In this document: piece after piece, positions 44,541-57,722 of the stretch
Layout: every line of letters begins with the position of its first letter
How positions within the stretch are numbered: position 1 is the stretch's first letter
Source: Zingiber officinale
Taxonomy: Eukaryota > Streptophyta > Magnoliopsida > Zingiberales > Zingiberaceae
Length of the DNA stretch: 64,000 bases
NCBI RefSeq assembly: GCF_018446385.1
Contig: NC_055999.1
Location: 82,475,859 to 82,539,858 of the forward strand
Reading direction: 5' to 3'
The notes under the pieces: generated by a model
The model's input: only the letters and a program-made list of their open reading frames with translations
What the model was told of the DNA's origin: nothing
Databases searched by the model: none
Made by a program: the position numbers and the translations under genes

Positions 44541-45152
44541 AGGAAGCCGCAACTCGCATGGGGCGGAAAAGGAGAGGACGGGTGCGCAATTCCGACGAAG
44601 GAGGTCTTGAGAGAGGAAAGTTTTCTCCCTCTTTAAATGCTGGTAGGGTTCCTAGGAAGGGTGATGTCGGATTTGCGAAGGTTTTTCTTGTTTGTTCCTC
44701 ACGTTATTCACGGATTTAAGTGACTGTGAGCAAGTTTATCAGTTGTATCGTTTTCTTGGGAGTTTTGTAGTCAAGAGTAATCGCTTGTGCTCATCGAGTT
44801 CTGTTGTTTTGGTTGATGGCCTCGGATTTCTCCTCTGGGAGCTCGGTCTCTGTTGTTCGATGTTTTTCTTGGATAGCTCTGGTTTTCGTTGCTCGATTCT
44901 TTCATATTTGATGAAGGATCTATCTTGGCTTTGCGGAAGCTGTAGATCTAGCAATGATCTAGGTTATTCGCTTGATTTTTGAGTGTTTATTATGTACATG
45001 CATACATACACACATTATCATTTGTGACTTGGTGTTTTTATATTGCATCGGTATTTTTATGTTGGCTTGATTTGGTTCGCTATCGTATTTCCTATATTGT
45101 CACTAGCGGTACTGTCCAATTTGGAGGATAAGTATACCCTCGGGGTATGACA
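44541..45152 (+). repeat. Gypsy-3 5' LTR, right piece
   Basis: Continues the LTR begun at 31107 and ends CTCGGGGTATGACA, followed after seven bases by a primer binding site. This end motif is shared with the Gypsy-1/Gypsy-2 LTR ends. Confidence 0.75.
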
Positions 45153-45159
45153 ATTTTAT

Positions 45160-45171
45160 TGGTATCAGAGC
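45160..45171 (+). other. Gypsy-3 primer binding site
   Basis: TGGTATCAGAGC is a perfect match to the 3' end of initiator tRNA-Met, placed just after the LTR end. It shows that the element extends rightward on the plus strand. Confidence 0.85.
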
Positions 45172-45439
45172 ATGGTTTGAGTTCAAATGATGGGTTTTAT
45201 GTTTTTGGTATTTTGATCTCGTTTCGATTTACGATTTTTAGAGTTTGGGACAAGGCAAGCCGAAGGACATCTCTGAGCTATAGGAAGTAAGGTATACCTC
45301 TGATGATTATCTTATCTTTTATGCTCACTATCTTGTTAAGTTGTGGTTAGACACTCTCTAATTTAGTTGGATTGTGTATATGTTTCTATATCTGTCTAGT
45401 AGGTATACACTAACTTGGTGTACCATGATGGCATTTACT

Positions 45440-45815
45440 CAATCAACCTAGAGGATTTAAGGGAGTTTGGACCCTAAAATTGATAAGGTGATATAATCCT
45501 CGCTCGACCCTTGTGTGAAGGGGAGCTCGCTACTGTAACCTGTAGGATCTCGACCCTGGCTATGTTCGAGTCGGAGGAGTTTGGGTCCTAAAGAGAATAA
45601 CATAATATGATACTCATTCCACCCTTATATGAAGGGGAGTCTGCTACCGCAACCTAGTGGATCTCGACCCTGACTATGTCCAAGATTAGGAAGTTTGGGC
45701 CCTAAAAAGTACAAGGTAATATGTCACTCGCTCGACCCTTATACAAAGGGGAGTCTGCTACAGTAGCCTGGAGGATCTCGATCCTGACATGTCCGAGTCG
45801 AGGAAATTTGGGCAA
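45440..45815 (+). repeat. 113-bp tandem repeat
   Basis: Three full units and a partial one. The phrase GTTTGGACCCTAAAA or a variant recurs at about 45465, 45579, 45692 and 45804. Each unit also carries AAGGGGAGTCTGCTAC and GGATCTCGACCCTGAC. Noncoding. Confidence 0.85.
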
Positions 45816-45829
45816 GACCTGAGTTTAAA

Positions 45830-47670
45830 AGAAAAATAACACTTTATTTGATAAGATAAATACAAAGCATAGATAAGCCTAGGAGAAATAATTTTAAAGA
45901 TATCAATAATATTTTTAAGAAAAGTAAGGTTTTAGATAGTTAGCGCTCTATGGTCGATCGAGATTCTTGCTATTTGTATCTTCCAGATAGTAGGATCTTG
46001 AGTTTTGCTTGCTAATTGTCCAGAAGGGTCATCTCCATTATGGCTTCAATTTGCTCACGTTCCCAATCGGTTTAACCTTCTTCCAGACCAGGTCTCAGAC
46101 TTGAAAAGTATGAGGAATAACCTGTTTATTATATATGATACACATCCGCTGTCGATACACCTTGAGTCGAGCAACCACTTGCTCTTGAGCCTCAGTGATG
46201 AGGTCGAGATCTAGAAGTCATTATTTAGAATTTTTTTGTTCATAAGTTCTTCTTCGAATTAATTCTTCCCTAATTTCTACTAGGATGATCGCCTCTCCTC
46301 CATAGATAAGATGAAAAGGAGTCATTCCTATATTTTCCCAAGGAGTGATTTGGTAAACCCACAAAATACTTGGCAACTTATCCACCCAATTGCCTTTGAT
46401 GTGATACAGCTCGAGTTTGGAGTCCGCGAACTATTTCTCGATTGACCACCATAGTTTGCCCATTGCTTTATGAGAAGGCTACTGAGGTAAATGTTTGTTA
46501 GATTATGAATCCTTCACACCACTCCTTTAGTCGATGACCTTGAAATTTTCTACCATTATCTGAGACAAACTTGTGAGGGATAATATATCGGTAAACAATA
46601 TTTTTTCATAGAAATTTCTTGATTGCATCTTCAATTATTTAAGCTAGGGTTGGCCTCAGCCAATTTAGAAAAGTAATCCACAGCCATTAAGAGATATTTC
46701 TTCTATTGAGACCCAACCGGAAAGGGTCCCACAACATTCATGTCTCGCTGATCAAAAGGGGTTGGTACAATGGAGGTCTTCAAGAATTCAATCGGACGAT
46801 GAGAGAGGTTTTGATACTTTTGGCAATGAACATAGGTAGCGATGAATCAAGTAGTATTAGGTTGTATTGTTAGCCAGAAATACCTAGCTAGCAATGCTTT
46901 TCAAGTGAGTATCCTTCCTCCAATGAGATTTCCACAAATACCATCATGAATATCCCTCATGACATAATCTGTGTCATCAAGACTAAGACACTTGAGGAGG
47001 GGACGTGAGAAAGATCATCGATATAATGCATTCCTAGCTAAAGTGAAATAGGGGTCCTTCTTTTGAGTAATCAGGCTTCTTCCAGGTTGATAGGCAGAAT
47101 TCTTTATTTGATATAAATAATGATAAACGTTCTCCAATCGGTAGGTTCATCCTGACTTGAGGATTGATCAATCTGCGAAACTAGCAGAGTTGGAGGCACA
47201 TAGTCATCCTTTCTCCAACTTTTTAGTGCATTTTCCAGTTTAGCTAGCTTATCTGCCTTTTGATTATCTTCTTGAGGAATCTTTTGCAAAGTGACTTATT
47301 GAAAATCATCCTTTAACTTTTCAAAATGGTCAACGTATTGCCACAATTGGTTGTTTTTTATCTCAAAATTTCCTTCTAGCTGCTGAACAACCCACTAAGA
47401 ATTCGAATAGATGGCCACTCGGGAGGCCCTTGTGAGTAAAGCTTAATAATTAACTTCATTATTGGATGCCTAGAACTCGAACTAAACAGAAAGTTGGGGC
47501 ACTTCTTCTCTAGGAGAGATTAATAATATCCTGACTCTGATACCTTGCCAAGTGGAGGAGCAGCCAACATAAATATTCCAAATCCGATCTACCACCTGGA
47601 CAAAAACTTTTGTCAAAAAATTTGCTAAGTCCTAAGCTTTAATAATGGTTCACGGCTGATATTAGTTATC
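45830..47670 (-). pseudogene. Antisense Tat-like Gypsy pol relic (RNase H and integrase)
   Basis: Minus-strand reading: RNase H traces (about 47600-47290: WNIYVGCSS, ISPREE), then LQKIPQEDNQKADKLAKLENA (47289-47230), the region between RNase H and integrase, an integrase core with VGPFPVGSQ and KKYLLMAVDYFSKLAEA (about 46740-46640), and LPSILWVYQITPWENIGMTPF (about 46370-46300). These match the Tat branch of Ty3/Gypsy. Many stops and frameshifts. It lies opposite in direction to the Gypsy-3 LTR and primer site, so it is an insertion or an inverted piece. No LTR of its own was seen. Confidence 0.75.
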
Positions 47671-47683
47671 GTATTCACACAAC

Positions 47684-50280
47684 TATTGAAATGTATACTA
47701 AAAGTCTAGCTTTTTGTATAAACATTTACTTAGGAATCATATTGGTCAAATATCTACATTTATAAGTTAAGTGTAGTTGTTCGATTAATTTATATTATAA
47801 ATAACATGGTGTGTGGTGTCACACACAGAAGATCATGTTATCAATTCCTTATAAATTATAAATAGTAGCTCACTACTGAGATGGAAAGGAACAAACCATT
47901 GGAATAGTCGTAGTGTAATTAGGTATTAGTTTATCTTGACTGATAAATTGCACTAGTACACTCTGAGTGTATTGAGCAGGACTATTTAAGGAAAGTTCTT
48001 TTTATATTGACTTAATAAAAGAACAAGACCTTAGTTATTATGGAAGTGTGTGCTCTTAATCCTAATATAATAACAAGCACATATATTTAGTATTTATTTC
48101 TTTGACTTATCAAAGGGTGAGATTTAGCTCGATAAATCAATAAGCCCGATAAGTTGGGAAATGATATTACTTATAGTGTGTGTTGTTGATTATAGAAGAC
48201 AACTATGTCCTAGTAATCTAGGTTGATAATGTCCCCTAGAGGAGCTCATAAGGATTATCATGTTAAACCCTGCAGGTGGACTTAGTCCGACATGACGATA
48301 AGGTTGAGTGGTACTACTCTTGGACTAAGATATTAATTAAAGTGAGTTGTCAGTAACTCAATTAATTAGTGGACATCCGACATCTTAAACACAGGGAGAT
48401 TAACACACTCATGAAAAGAAGGAGCCCAAAATGTAATTTGGGATTGGTGCGGTAGTTCAATAATAATTCCTTAGTGGAATGAATTATTATTGATGAAATT
48501 AAGTTGGGTGTTCGGGGCGAACACGGGAAGCTTAATTTCATCGGGAAACCAAAACCAATTCCTCCTCTCGGTCCCTATCGTAGCCTCATGTATATAGAGA
48601 ATTATATCCACCTATACCCACCTTCCTACCTATCCTAATGGGGTCAGCCAAGCTAGCTTGGAGCCCAAGCTAGGGCCGGCCAAGACCAATAGGATGAGCC
48701 AAGTAGGTGGTCGGCCAATGCTTGGAGCCCAACCATAAGTGGCCGGCCCTAATCAAATTAAAAGGGTTTTAATTTTTAAATTTTTCTTATGTGGATTCCA
48801 TGATTTTAAAAGAGAGTTTAAATTTTAAATCTTTCCTTTTTATAGCTTTCTACAAAAGATTAAGAAAAGATATGATATCTTTCCTTATTTGTATATTGAA
48901 AAGAAGATTTTAATTTTGAGAAAATTTTACTTTTTTGTAACCATGTTCATGATTTAAAAGAGAGTTTTAAAATTATAAATTTTTTCCTTTTATAAGTTTC
49001 TACAAAGGATTAAGAAAAGATTTGATATCTTTCCTTATTTGTAGATTGAAAGGAGATTTTAATTTTAAAGATAACTTTCTTTTTTAGAAATCATCCACAT
49101 GTTTAAAAGAAAGATTTTAATTTATAAAATTTCTTTTTATAACCAACCATGAAGGGAAAAATTAATAGAGAAATTTTTATTTAAAATTTCTGGAAATAAA
49201 TTAGGAAGTTTTAATTCTTATGTTATTAAAACTTTCCTTGTTTGGAGCTATGAGGTGGCCGTCCATTATAATTAAGAAAAGGAAATTGGTTTTAATCAAT
49301 TAAATTTTTCTTTTCATGGAAAAGAAAATAAGGAAGGTTTTATTTAAATTTTACTTATTTGCCAAGACCAAAGATTATAAAAGAGGGGGTAGGGGTGCCT
49401 TCATGGGGGCTAACTCTATTCTATTTTCCTCCCTCTCTTTCTTGGTGGTGGTCGGCCTAGAGCTTCTTCTTCTCCTCTTCTCTTCTTCTTTTGAGGCCGG
49501 TTTCATCCCTCTCTTGGAGCTCTTGTTGGTGGCCGGTTCTAGCTAGGAGAAGAAGGAGATAAAGGAGGTTTTGTTTATAGCATCCCTTGGAGCTTGGTGG
49601 TGGTGGCGGAACCTCTACATCCTTGGAGGAGCTTTGGTGGCCTAAACTTGGTGAAGAAGAAAGAAGGGTTTGGGTGGTTCTCATCTCGGTAGATCGTTGC
49701 CCACACAACGTCTGAGATAAGAAGAGAAATACGGTAGAAGATCAAGAGGTCATTGCATACAAATAAAGGTATAACTAGTAATTATTTTCAAATCATACTA
49801 GTTTTTCTTTGTATGAATTCCAAACACAAGAGGCATAAGATTCTAGAGTTTTGAATTTGTGATTTTTTTTATTTTTCAAATTTGTGATTCGATTGTTCCT
49901 TTTGGTTAAACCTAGAGTTATATAAGGAAATTAAATATTAGATTTCTTTAAAATGCTTTGTATAGGCGGTGGTGGATGATCCCATACCCAAGAATGACTA
50001 GTGCCTCGCCATGCAATCCTGGAAGCTAATTTCAGAAATTAATATTTAATTGAATTTATAACATAGGTGGATTTGGATCAATAATGTTAAACATCGTTTG
50101 CGATCCAAATCTAAACCATTAAGAACAGATAAGTTAAATTTGGAATCAATAATGTTAAGTTCCGTTTGTGATTCCTAATTTAATTTCTAAAGAACACAAT
50201 AGGTTGTTTAGGAAAGGTTCGACACTTATACAAATTTTTGTATAGTGGAACCAGTACGATCTTCCTTAGACCAACCAACA
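47684..50280 (+). repeat. Copia array LTR 1
   Basis: 2597 bp. The first bases read TATTGAAATG where LTR 2 has TGTTGGAATG, so the terminal TG is lost by mutation. It ends CCAACCAACA. A TATATAGAG box lies near 48592. Open frames around 49316-49546 recur in LTR 2 but show no domain. Confidence 0.85.
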
Positions 50281-51827
50281 ATTGGTATCAGATCTAAGGT
50301 TTGCCTCTGTGTGTTTGATTTTCAGTTTAATTATGCACATGTCATACATATTTTAGGCAGGATAATAGTAGGATATGCTAACTCTGTGGTTGCAGGCTCC
50401 AACTATTATGGCTTAATGTGATTGTGTGTGATTGAACCCTTGGGCATGTTAAGGGCATTTTATGTGTGTGCATGATTGTATTTATTAAATACAGCAGGAG
50501 CTGTATTAGCCCTAGGATTTTACATTTATGTTCGATCTAGACTTGATGTACATTCCCTCGTTGAATATTGGATCGATGTATTTAAAATTTTATTTTTATG
50601 TTGCGGATCGTATCCTTGCGAGGCGTCGTGCTATTGGAGGACTAGAGGCGCAGCAGAAAAGGAAGCTCGATGGACCCGACGGCATGAACCCTAGGGCTGA
50701 CAACACGTGAAGGACAGTGATGGAAAAGGTCATAATAGTTGGAAAATTAATTTTCATATTTATTTCTTTTATTTACTGTGATATGTGTGATGTGTGCTTG
50801 CAAGGTTAAAATTCCTCACCTTAAATAACTAAGTGGGAGAGAGATTTTTAAATAAATCCACGGTCTCCATTACTGGTTTGTAAGTGATGCAAACAAACTT
50901 GCGCGATGGCTCTGAGTGCCTTCCTCCATATCGGATGAGTTTGTTTGTGGATCACTAGATTAAACTTCTATTTTAGATGACTATAGAAAATTAATTAGGA
51001 GCATGTGATCTTCCCCATCGGAAGGGGCACAATCATAATTAATGGACTAAGTGTCAAGTAATGGTATACACTTAGGAACATCTAATAGTATCCTCCCCAT
51101 CGGAGTCTCTGTTATTATTTGTGTGATCGAAGGAAAACCAACTATTAATTTGTCATAAAGATAGGTTGACAAGATAATAAAATTAAAACCCTCTTTTACA
51201 AATGTTGAGATTTTGTATATGTCCACACTATCATGGCATACAAAATTCACGATGTTTGAGATAATTTTATTTGTCAAGATAATAAAATTAATGGGTAAAC
51301 CCCCTTTTACAAATGTTTGGATTTGTATACGTCCACACTATCGTGGCATACAAAATTCACGGTGTTAGAGGTAATTTTATTTGTCATAAAGATAGGTTGA
51401 TAAGGTTATTAATGGGTAAAACCCTCCTCTTACAAATATTTGATTTTGTATACGTCCACACTATCGTGGTATGCAAAATTCACGGTGTTTGAGGTGTTGG
51501 TGAATTTAAATGATATTATTTTGAGAAATTAATATTATTTTAAATTCAAAGTTTTGACCAAATATTTGATCAAAGATAGACCAACTATTAATTTTATTTG
51601 TCATAAAATTAGGTTGATGAGATAATAAAATTAATGGATAAAATCTCCTCTTTGATTTTGTATACGTCCACACTATTGTAGCATACAAAATTCACGGGAA
51701 TTTTAAGGTGTTGGTCTTGACCAAATATTTGTGTGATTCTTAGGATTTCAAATGTTTATCAATCCCCTAGCTGTTATACTATTGAATAGACTTAGTAGTC
51801 CCAAATTGTAATGATTAGAAATAAGAC
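50281..51827 (+). other. Copia internal 1 leader without gag
   Basis: Primer binding site TGGTATCAGATC (50283-50294), then about 1.5 kb where gag should lie. Only short unrelated frames are found, plus a four-copy tandem repeat (51180-51720). The gag gene appears to have been lost or replaced. Confidence 0.65.
51180..51720 (+). repeat. Four-copy tandem repeat in Copia internal 1
   Basis: The core TATACGTCCACACTATCGTG and the following GGCATACAAAATTCAC recur at about 51213, 51323, 51447 and 51659. They are set in units of about 105-120 bp, with the last further away. The same array is in internal 2 at about 58583-59115. Confidence 0.85.
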
Positions 51828-54800
51828 TTGGACATTAAGGTGGACAGTCCTCTCAGAACTGAGAACAATAAAGGTGTATTTTATTTATTAGTTGATATAT
51901 GTTTAGTGGTGTTATCCATCGGTACCTGGTGTGTAGATACAGGAGCCACTGATCATGTCGGCAATTCATTGCAAGGTTCCAGGAAACCCAACAACTATAT
52001 GAAAGGGAAAACACCATGGGCACTACTGCAAAAGTAGCAGCTGTTGCAGTGGGAAATATTTATCTTCTGATAGGAATAAAATTGTCTTTACGTACAAAGT
52101 TTTCAAAGAACATGATATTCTGCATCTTTTGATAACAAAGTTGTTATCAAGAAAAAGAGGAAAGTTATCTATTCTGATACGTTGGTTGGCAATTTATATA
52201 AATCCAAGTTATCTGATCATGTCGGCAATTCATTGTAGGGTTCCAGGAAACCCAACAACTATATGAAAGGGAAAACACCATGGCACTACTGCAAAAGTAG
52301 CAGCTGTTGCAGTGGGAAATGTTTATCTTCTGATAGGAATAAAATTGTCTTTACGTACAAAGTTTTCAAAGAACATGATATTCTGTCTCTTTTGATAACA
52401 AAGTTGTTATCAAGAAAAAGAGGAAAATTATCTGTTCTGATACGTTGGTTGGCAATTTATATAAATCCAATAAATTCCACGATGCAACAAATGGAAATTA
52501 ATAACACATCTTCTAACTCTAGTAAGAGAAAGCAACCTTCGAAAATGAACCAATCATATCTTTGGCATCTAAGGCTAGGTCATATTAACTTGAGTAGGAT
52601 TCAAAGGATAATAGTCGATGAACTTTTGAGTTCATTGGTGGTGGAAAGCTTTCCAACCTGTGAGTCTTGCTTGGAAGGAAAAATGACCGAGAGCCTTTTT
52701 AAGTCCAAGGGGTATATAGACAAAGATGTATTGGAATTGGATCATTTTGATTTGTGTGGACCTATGACTATCCGGGCAAGAGGTGGTTTCGAATAGATGA
52801 CTATTCGAGATACGGGTACATTTACTTGATGCGCCGCAAGTCTAAGTACTTTGATAAGTTCAAAGAGTACAGGGCTGATGTGGAGAAATGTCAAGGTAAA
52901 AGTATCAAGACACTGCAGTGAGATCGTAGTGAAGAGTACCTCTTAGGAGAGTTTAGGAGTCACTTATCAGGAGTTGGGATTCAATCCCAACTGACTACAC
53001 CTGATACACCCCAACAGAATGGTGTGGCAGAAAGAAGGTATAGGACTCTTATGGAAATGATTAGATCAATGATGAGTTATTCAGAATTACAAAATTAGTT
53101 TTGAGGATATACTCTGGAAACGGAAGTAAACATAGTACTTTCTAAAGTCAGAACCTTCTACTCCCATAGAATTGTAGAATGGGCGTAAGCCTAGTCTAAA
53201 GCATATTCAGATTTAGAGTAGCACATGTGCTGAAGGGAGACACTGATAAGTTGGACAGGAGTTCACTTGTTTGTAGGTTATCCTAGAGAAATGAAAGGAG
53301 GTTTATAGTCCTTAAAAATCAGAAGGTCATTGTAAGTACCAATGCCCGATTTTTAGAAGAGGACTATGTAATGAATCACAAGTCCATAAGTAAATTTGTT
53401 CTTAAGGAAATAATAAAGTACACGTCTAATCTAGTACCAATTGTACAAGATGAAATATCACAAGAAACTGTAACACGTATCACAAATGATACACAATTGC
53501 ACAATATGTCTCATTGTAGTGGGAGAGTTGTTAGCCAACATGAAAGATTCATGTTTTGGGAGAGTTTTTGGACTTGATCCCTGATGAACATGAACCTAAC
53601 CTCCGGACATATGACGAAGCGCTCCAAGATAAAGATGCAGCATCTTGGCAAAGAGCAATGAATACTGAAATAGAATCTACGTATTCTAATAAAGTCTGGG
53701 AGCTTGTAAAACCACCAAATTGTGTAAAAGCCATTGGGTGTAAACATGTCTACAATATGTAAAGAGGGATAGACGGGAAGGTGAAAACTTTCAAAGCAAG
53801 GCTTGTTGAAAAAGGAAACTTTTTCACCAGTAGCCATGCTTAAGTCTATTCGGATTCTTTTATCTATTGTTGCTCATATGGATTATGAGATATGGCAAAT
53901 TGATGTCAAGACAGCTTTCCTTAATGGAAGTCTTGAAGAAAGCATCTATATGAAGCAACTAGAGGGGTTCATTGCGAAGGGAAAAGAGCATCTAGTATGT
54001 AAGCTTAATCGGTCTATTTATGGACTGAAGCAAAGCTTCATGGTCTTGGAGCATCCGGTTTAATGAACTAATCTAGACCTATGGATTTATTCAGTGTCCG
54101 GATAAAGAAGTGTGATGGAAATGTGGTGGTATTTCTTGTACTATACGTAGATGACATATTTGGTAGTTGAAAATAATATCAAAGTGTTGTCGCAAGTAAG
54201 GGTATGGTTGTCCAAACAATTCGATATGAAGGACTTGAGAGAATGCACATATTCTTGGGATCAAAGTAATAAGGGATCGCAAGAAAAGAATATTATGATT
54301 CTCCTAAGCTTCATATATCGATGCAATCCTAACTCGTTTTAGCATGCAAGACTCCAAGAAAGATTTTCTACCTTTTAGACACGGAGTAACTTTATTTAAA
54401 AAGATGTCTCCGAAGACATTAAAGGAAATAGAGGACATGAAGGCAGTTCCTTATGCTTTGGCTATCGGAAGTCTGATGTATGCTATGCACGAGGCCGGAT
54501 ATCTGGTTTGCCGTGGGCATGGTTAGCAGATATCAAAAGTAACCCTGGGCAAGGACATTGGACTGCTGTTAAGCATATATTAAAGTACCTGAGAAGGAAT
54601 AGAGATTATATGCTGGTTTGCTCCCTGAAGGTTATACAGATTTTGACTTCCAATAAGATAGGGACAATAATAAGTCGACCTCGGGGTTTTGTGTTTACTT
54701 TAGGAAGTGAAGCCATAACAATGGAAGAGTGTTAAGCATAGGTGTTTTTCGGATTCCACCATAGAAGCTGAATGACTCAGAAACTTCATGATGGACTTAG

Positions 54801-55093
54801 ACATGATTTCTGGTTCGCCCAAAAATTATTACAATTTATTGTAATAATAGTGGTGCAGTAGCAAACTTGAAGAAATCATAAGCCGATAATGCAAGTAAAC
54901 ACAATAGAGTGCAAGTACCATCCAATACGAGACATCGTATAACAAGGAGAAGTTGTTGTCGCCTAGACTGCATCAGCTGATAACCTGGAGATCCTTTCAC
55001 AAAGGCCCTTAAGGCAAGAGCTTTTGATGGGCATGTTGAAGGGATGAGAATCAGATGTATAGCAGGATATATAGTAGCATAGTCTTTTAGTAT
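51828..55093 (+). pseudogene. Copia internal 1 pol relic
   Basis: Order: protease motif WCVDTGATDHV (about 51928-51960), integrase zinc finger (LWHLRLGHINLSRIQR with CESCLEGK, 52560-52690), integrase core (TPQQNGVAERRYRTLMEMIRS, about 53000-53075), RT start (NKVWELVKPP, about 53690), KTAFLNGSLEESIYMKQ (53908-53958), RSIYGLKQ, YVDD intact (54144-54155), and RNase H remnants to about 54960. Frames change several times and TAG/TAA stops occur, for example after GGFE (52794). A 264-bp direct duplication interrupts the protease-integrase linker. Confidence 0.85.
51951..52478 (+). repeat. 264-bp direct duplication in Copia internal 1
   Basis: 51951-52214 and 52215-52478 are near-identical head-to-tail copies, both starting GATCATGTCGGCAATTCATTG. 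Internal 2 has this segment once (from about 59350), so the duplication arose in internal 1 after the two units diverged, or was lost in the other. It repeats the end of the protease. Confidence 0.9.
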
Positions 55094-55104
55094 AAGTGGG
55101 AGAT
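55094..55104 (+). other. Polypurine tract before Copia LTR 2
   Basis: AAGTGGGAGAT directly precedes TGTTGGAATG. The same tract form occurs in the host Copia (16219-16232, minus strand). Confidence 0.85.
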
Positions 55105-57722
55105 TGTTGGAATGTATACTAAAAGCCTAGCTTTTTGTATAAACATTTACTTATAAATAAGAATCATATTGGTCAAATATCTACATTTATAAGTTAAGTG
55201 TAGTTGTTCGATTAATTTATATTGAAGATAACATAGTGTGTGGTGTCACACACAGAAGATCATGTTATCAATTCCTTATAAATTATAAACAGTAGCTCAC
55301 GACTGATATGGAAAGGAACAAACCATTGGAATAGTCGTAGTATATTTAGGTATTAGTTTATCTTGACTGATAAATTACACTAGTACACTCTGAGTGTATT
55401 GAGCAGGACCATTTAAGGTAAGTTCTTTTTATACTGACATAATAAAAGAACAAGATCTTAGTTATTATGGAAGTGTGTGCTCTTAATCCTAATATAATAA
55501 CAAGCACATATATTTAGTATTTATTTCTTTGACTTATCAAAGGGTGAGATTTAGCTCGATAAATCAATAGGCCCGATAAGTTGAGAAATGATATTACTTA
55601 TAGTGTGTGTTGTTGATTATAGAAGAAAACTATGTCCTAGTAATCTAGGTTGATAATGTCCCCTAGAGGAGCTCATAAGGATTGTCATATTAAACCCTAC
55701 AGGTGGACTTAGTCCGACACGACAATAAGTTTGAGTGGTACTACTCTTGGACTAAGATATTAATTAAAGTGAGTTGTCAGTAACTCAATTAATTAGTGGA
55801 CATCCAATATCTTAAACACAGGGAGATTAACACACTCATGATAAGAAAGAGCCTAAAATGTAATTTGGGATTGGTGCGGTAGTTCAATAATAATTCTTTA
55901 GTGGAATGAATTATTATTGATAAAATTAAGTTGGGTGTTCGGGGCGAACACGGGAAGCTTAATTTCATCGGGAGACCAAAACTAATTCCTCCTCTCGGTC
56001 CCTATCGTAGCCTCATCTATATAGAGAATTATATCCACCTATACTCACCTTCCTACCTATCCTAATAGGGTCGGCCAAGCTAGCTTGGAGCCCAAGCTAG
56101 GGCCGACTAAGAACAATAGGATGAGCCAAGTAGGTGGCCGACCAATGCTTGGAGCCCAACCATAAGTGGTTGGCCCTAATCAAATTAAAAGGGTTTTAAT
56201 TTTTAAATTTTTCTTATGTGGATTCCATGGTTTTAAAAGAGAGTTTAAAATTTAAATCTTTCCTTTTTATAGCTTTCTACAAAAGATTAAGAAAAGATAT
56301 GATATCTTTCCTTATTTGTAGATTGAAAGGAAGATTTTAATTTTGAGAAAATTTTACTTTTTTGTAACCATGTTCATGATTTAAAAGAGAGTTTTAAAAT
56401 TATAAATTTTTTCCTTTTATAAGTTTCTACAAAGGATTAAGAAAAGATTTGATATCTTTCCTTATTTGTAGATTGAAAGGAGATTTTAATTTTAAAGATA
56501 ACTTCCTTTTTTAGAAATCATCCATATGTTTAAAAGAAATATTTTAATTTATAAAATTTCTTTTTATAACCAACCATGAAGGGAAAAATTAATAGAGAAA
56601 TTTTTATTTAAAAATTTCAGAAATAAATTAGGAAGTTTTAATTTTTATGTTATTAAAACTTTCCTTGTTTGGAGCTATGAGGTGGTCGTCCATTATAATT
56701 AAGAAAAGGAAATTCGTTTTAATCAATTAAATTTTCCTTTTCATGGCAAAGAAAATAAGGAAGGTTTTATTTAAATTTTCCTTATTTGCCAACACCAAGG
56801 ATTATAAAAGAGGGGGTAGGGGTGCCTTCATGGGGGCTAACTCTATTCTATTTTCCTCCCTCTCTTCCTTGGTGGTGGTCGGCCCTAGAGTTTCTTCTTC
56901 TCCTCTTCTCTTCTTCTTTAGAGGCCGGTTTCATCCCTCTCTTGGAGCTCTTGTTGGTGGCCAGTTCTAGCTAGGAGAAGAAGGAGAGAAAGGAGATTTT
57001 TTTTCTAGCATCCCTTGGAGCTTGGTGGTGGTGGCCGAACCTCTACATCCTTTGAGGAGCTTTGGTGGCCGAAACTTGGTGAAGAAGAAAGAAGGGTTTG
57101 GGTGGTTCTCATCTCGGTAGATCGTTGCCCACACAACGCCCGAGATAAGAAGAGGAATATGGTAGAAGATCAAGAGGTCGTTGCATACAAAGAAAGGTAT
57201 AACTAGTAATTATTTTCGCATCATACTAGTTTTTCTTTGTATGAATTCCAAACACAAGAGGCATATGATTCTTGAGTTTCAAATTTGTGATTCGAGTTTG
57301 TGTTTTTTTTTGTTTTTCGAATTTGTGATTCGATTATTCCTTTTGGTTAAACCTAGAGTTATATAAGGAAATTAAATATTAGATTTCTTTAAAAGGCTTT
57401 GTCTAGGCGGTGGTGGATGATCCCATACCCAAGAAGGACTAATGTCTCGCCATGCAGTCTTGGAAGCCAATTTTGGAAATTAATATTTAATTGAATTTAT
57501 AACATAGGTGAATTTGGATCAATAATGTTAAGCATCGTTTGTGATCCAAATCTAAACCATTAAGAATAGATAAGTTAAATTTGGAATCAATAATGTTAAG
57601 TTCCGTTTGCGATTCCTAATTTAATTTCTAAAGAACACAATAGGTTATTTAGGAAAGGTTCGACACTTGTACAAAATTTTTGTACAGTGGAACCAGTACG
57701 ATCTTCCTAAGACCAACCAACA
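55105..57722 (+). repeat. Copia array LTR 2 (shared)
   Basis: 2618 bp, TGTTGGAATGTATACTAAAAGCC...ACCAACCAACA. Very similar to LTR 1 over its whole length. It is flanked by a polypurine tract on the left and a primer binding site (57725-57736, TGGTATCAAAGC) on the right. Confidence 0.9.

Noticed and set aside
45440..45815. CRISPR-like array
   Set aside because: The repeats are contiguous 113-bp units without unique spacers, and the setting is a plant retrotransposon.
49316..49546. Open frame in Copia LTR 1, similar to one at 56743-56970 in LTR 2
   Set aside because: Both copies reflect LTR similarity. The frames differ in length and ending and show no protein domain.
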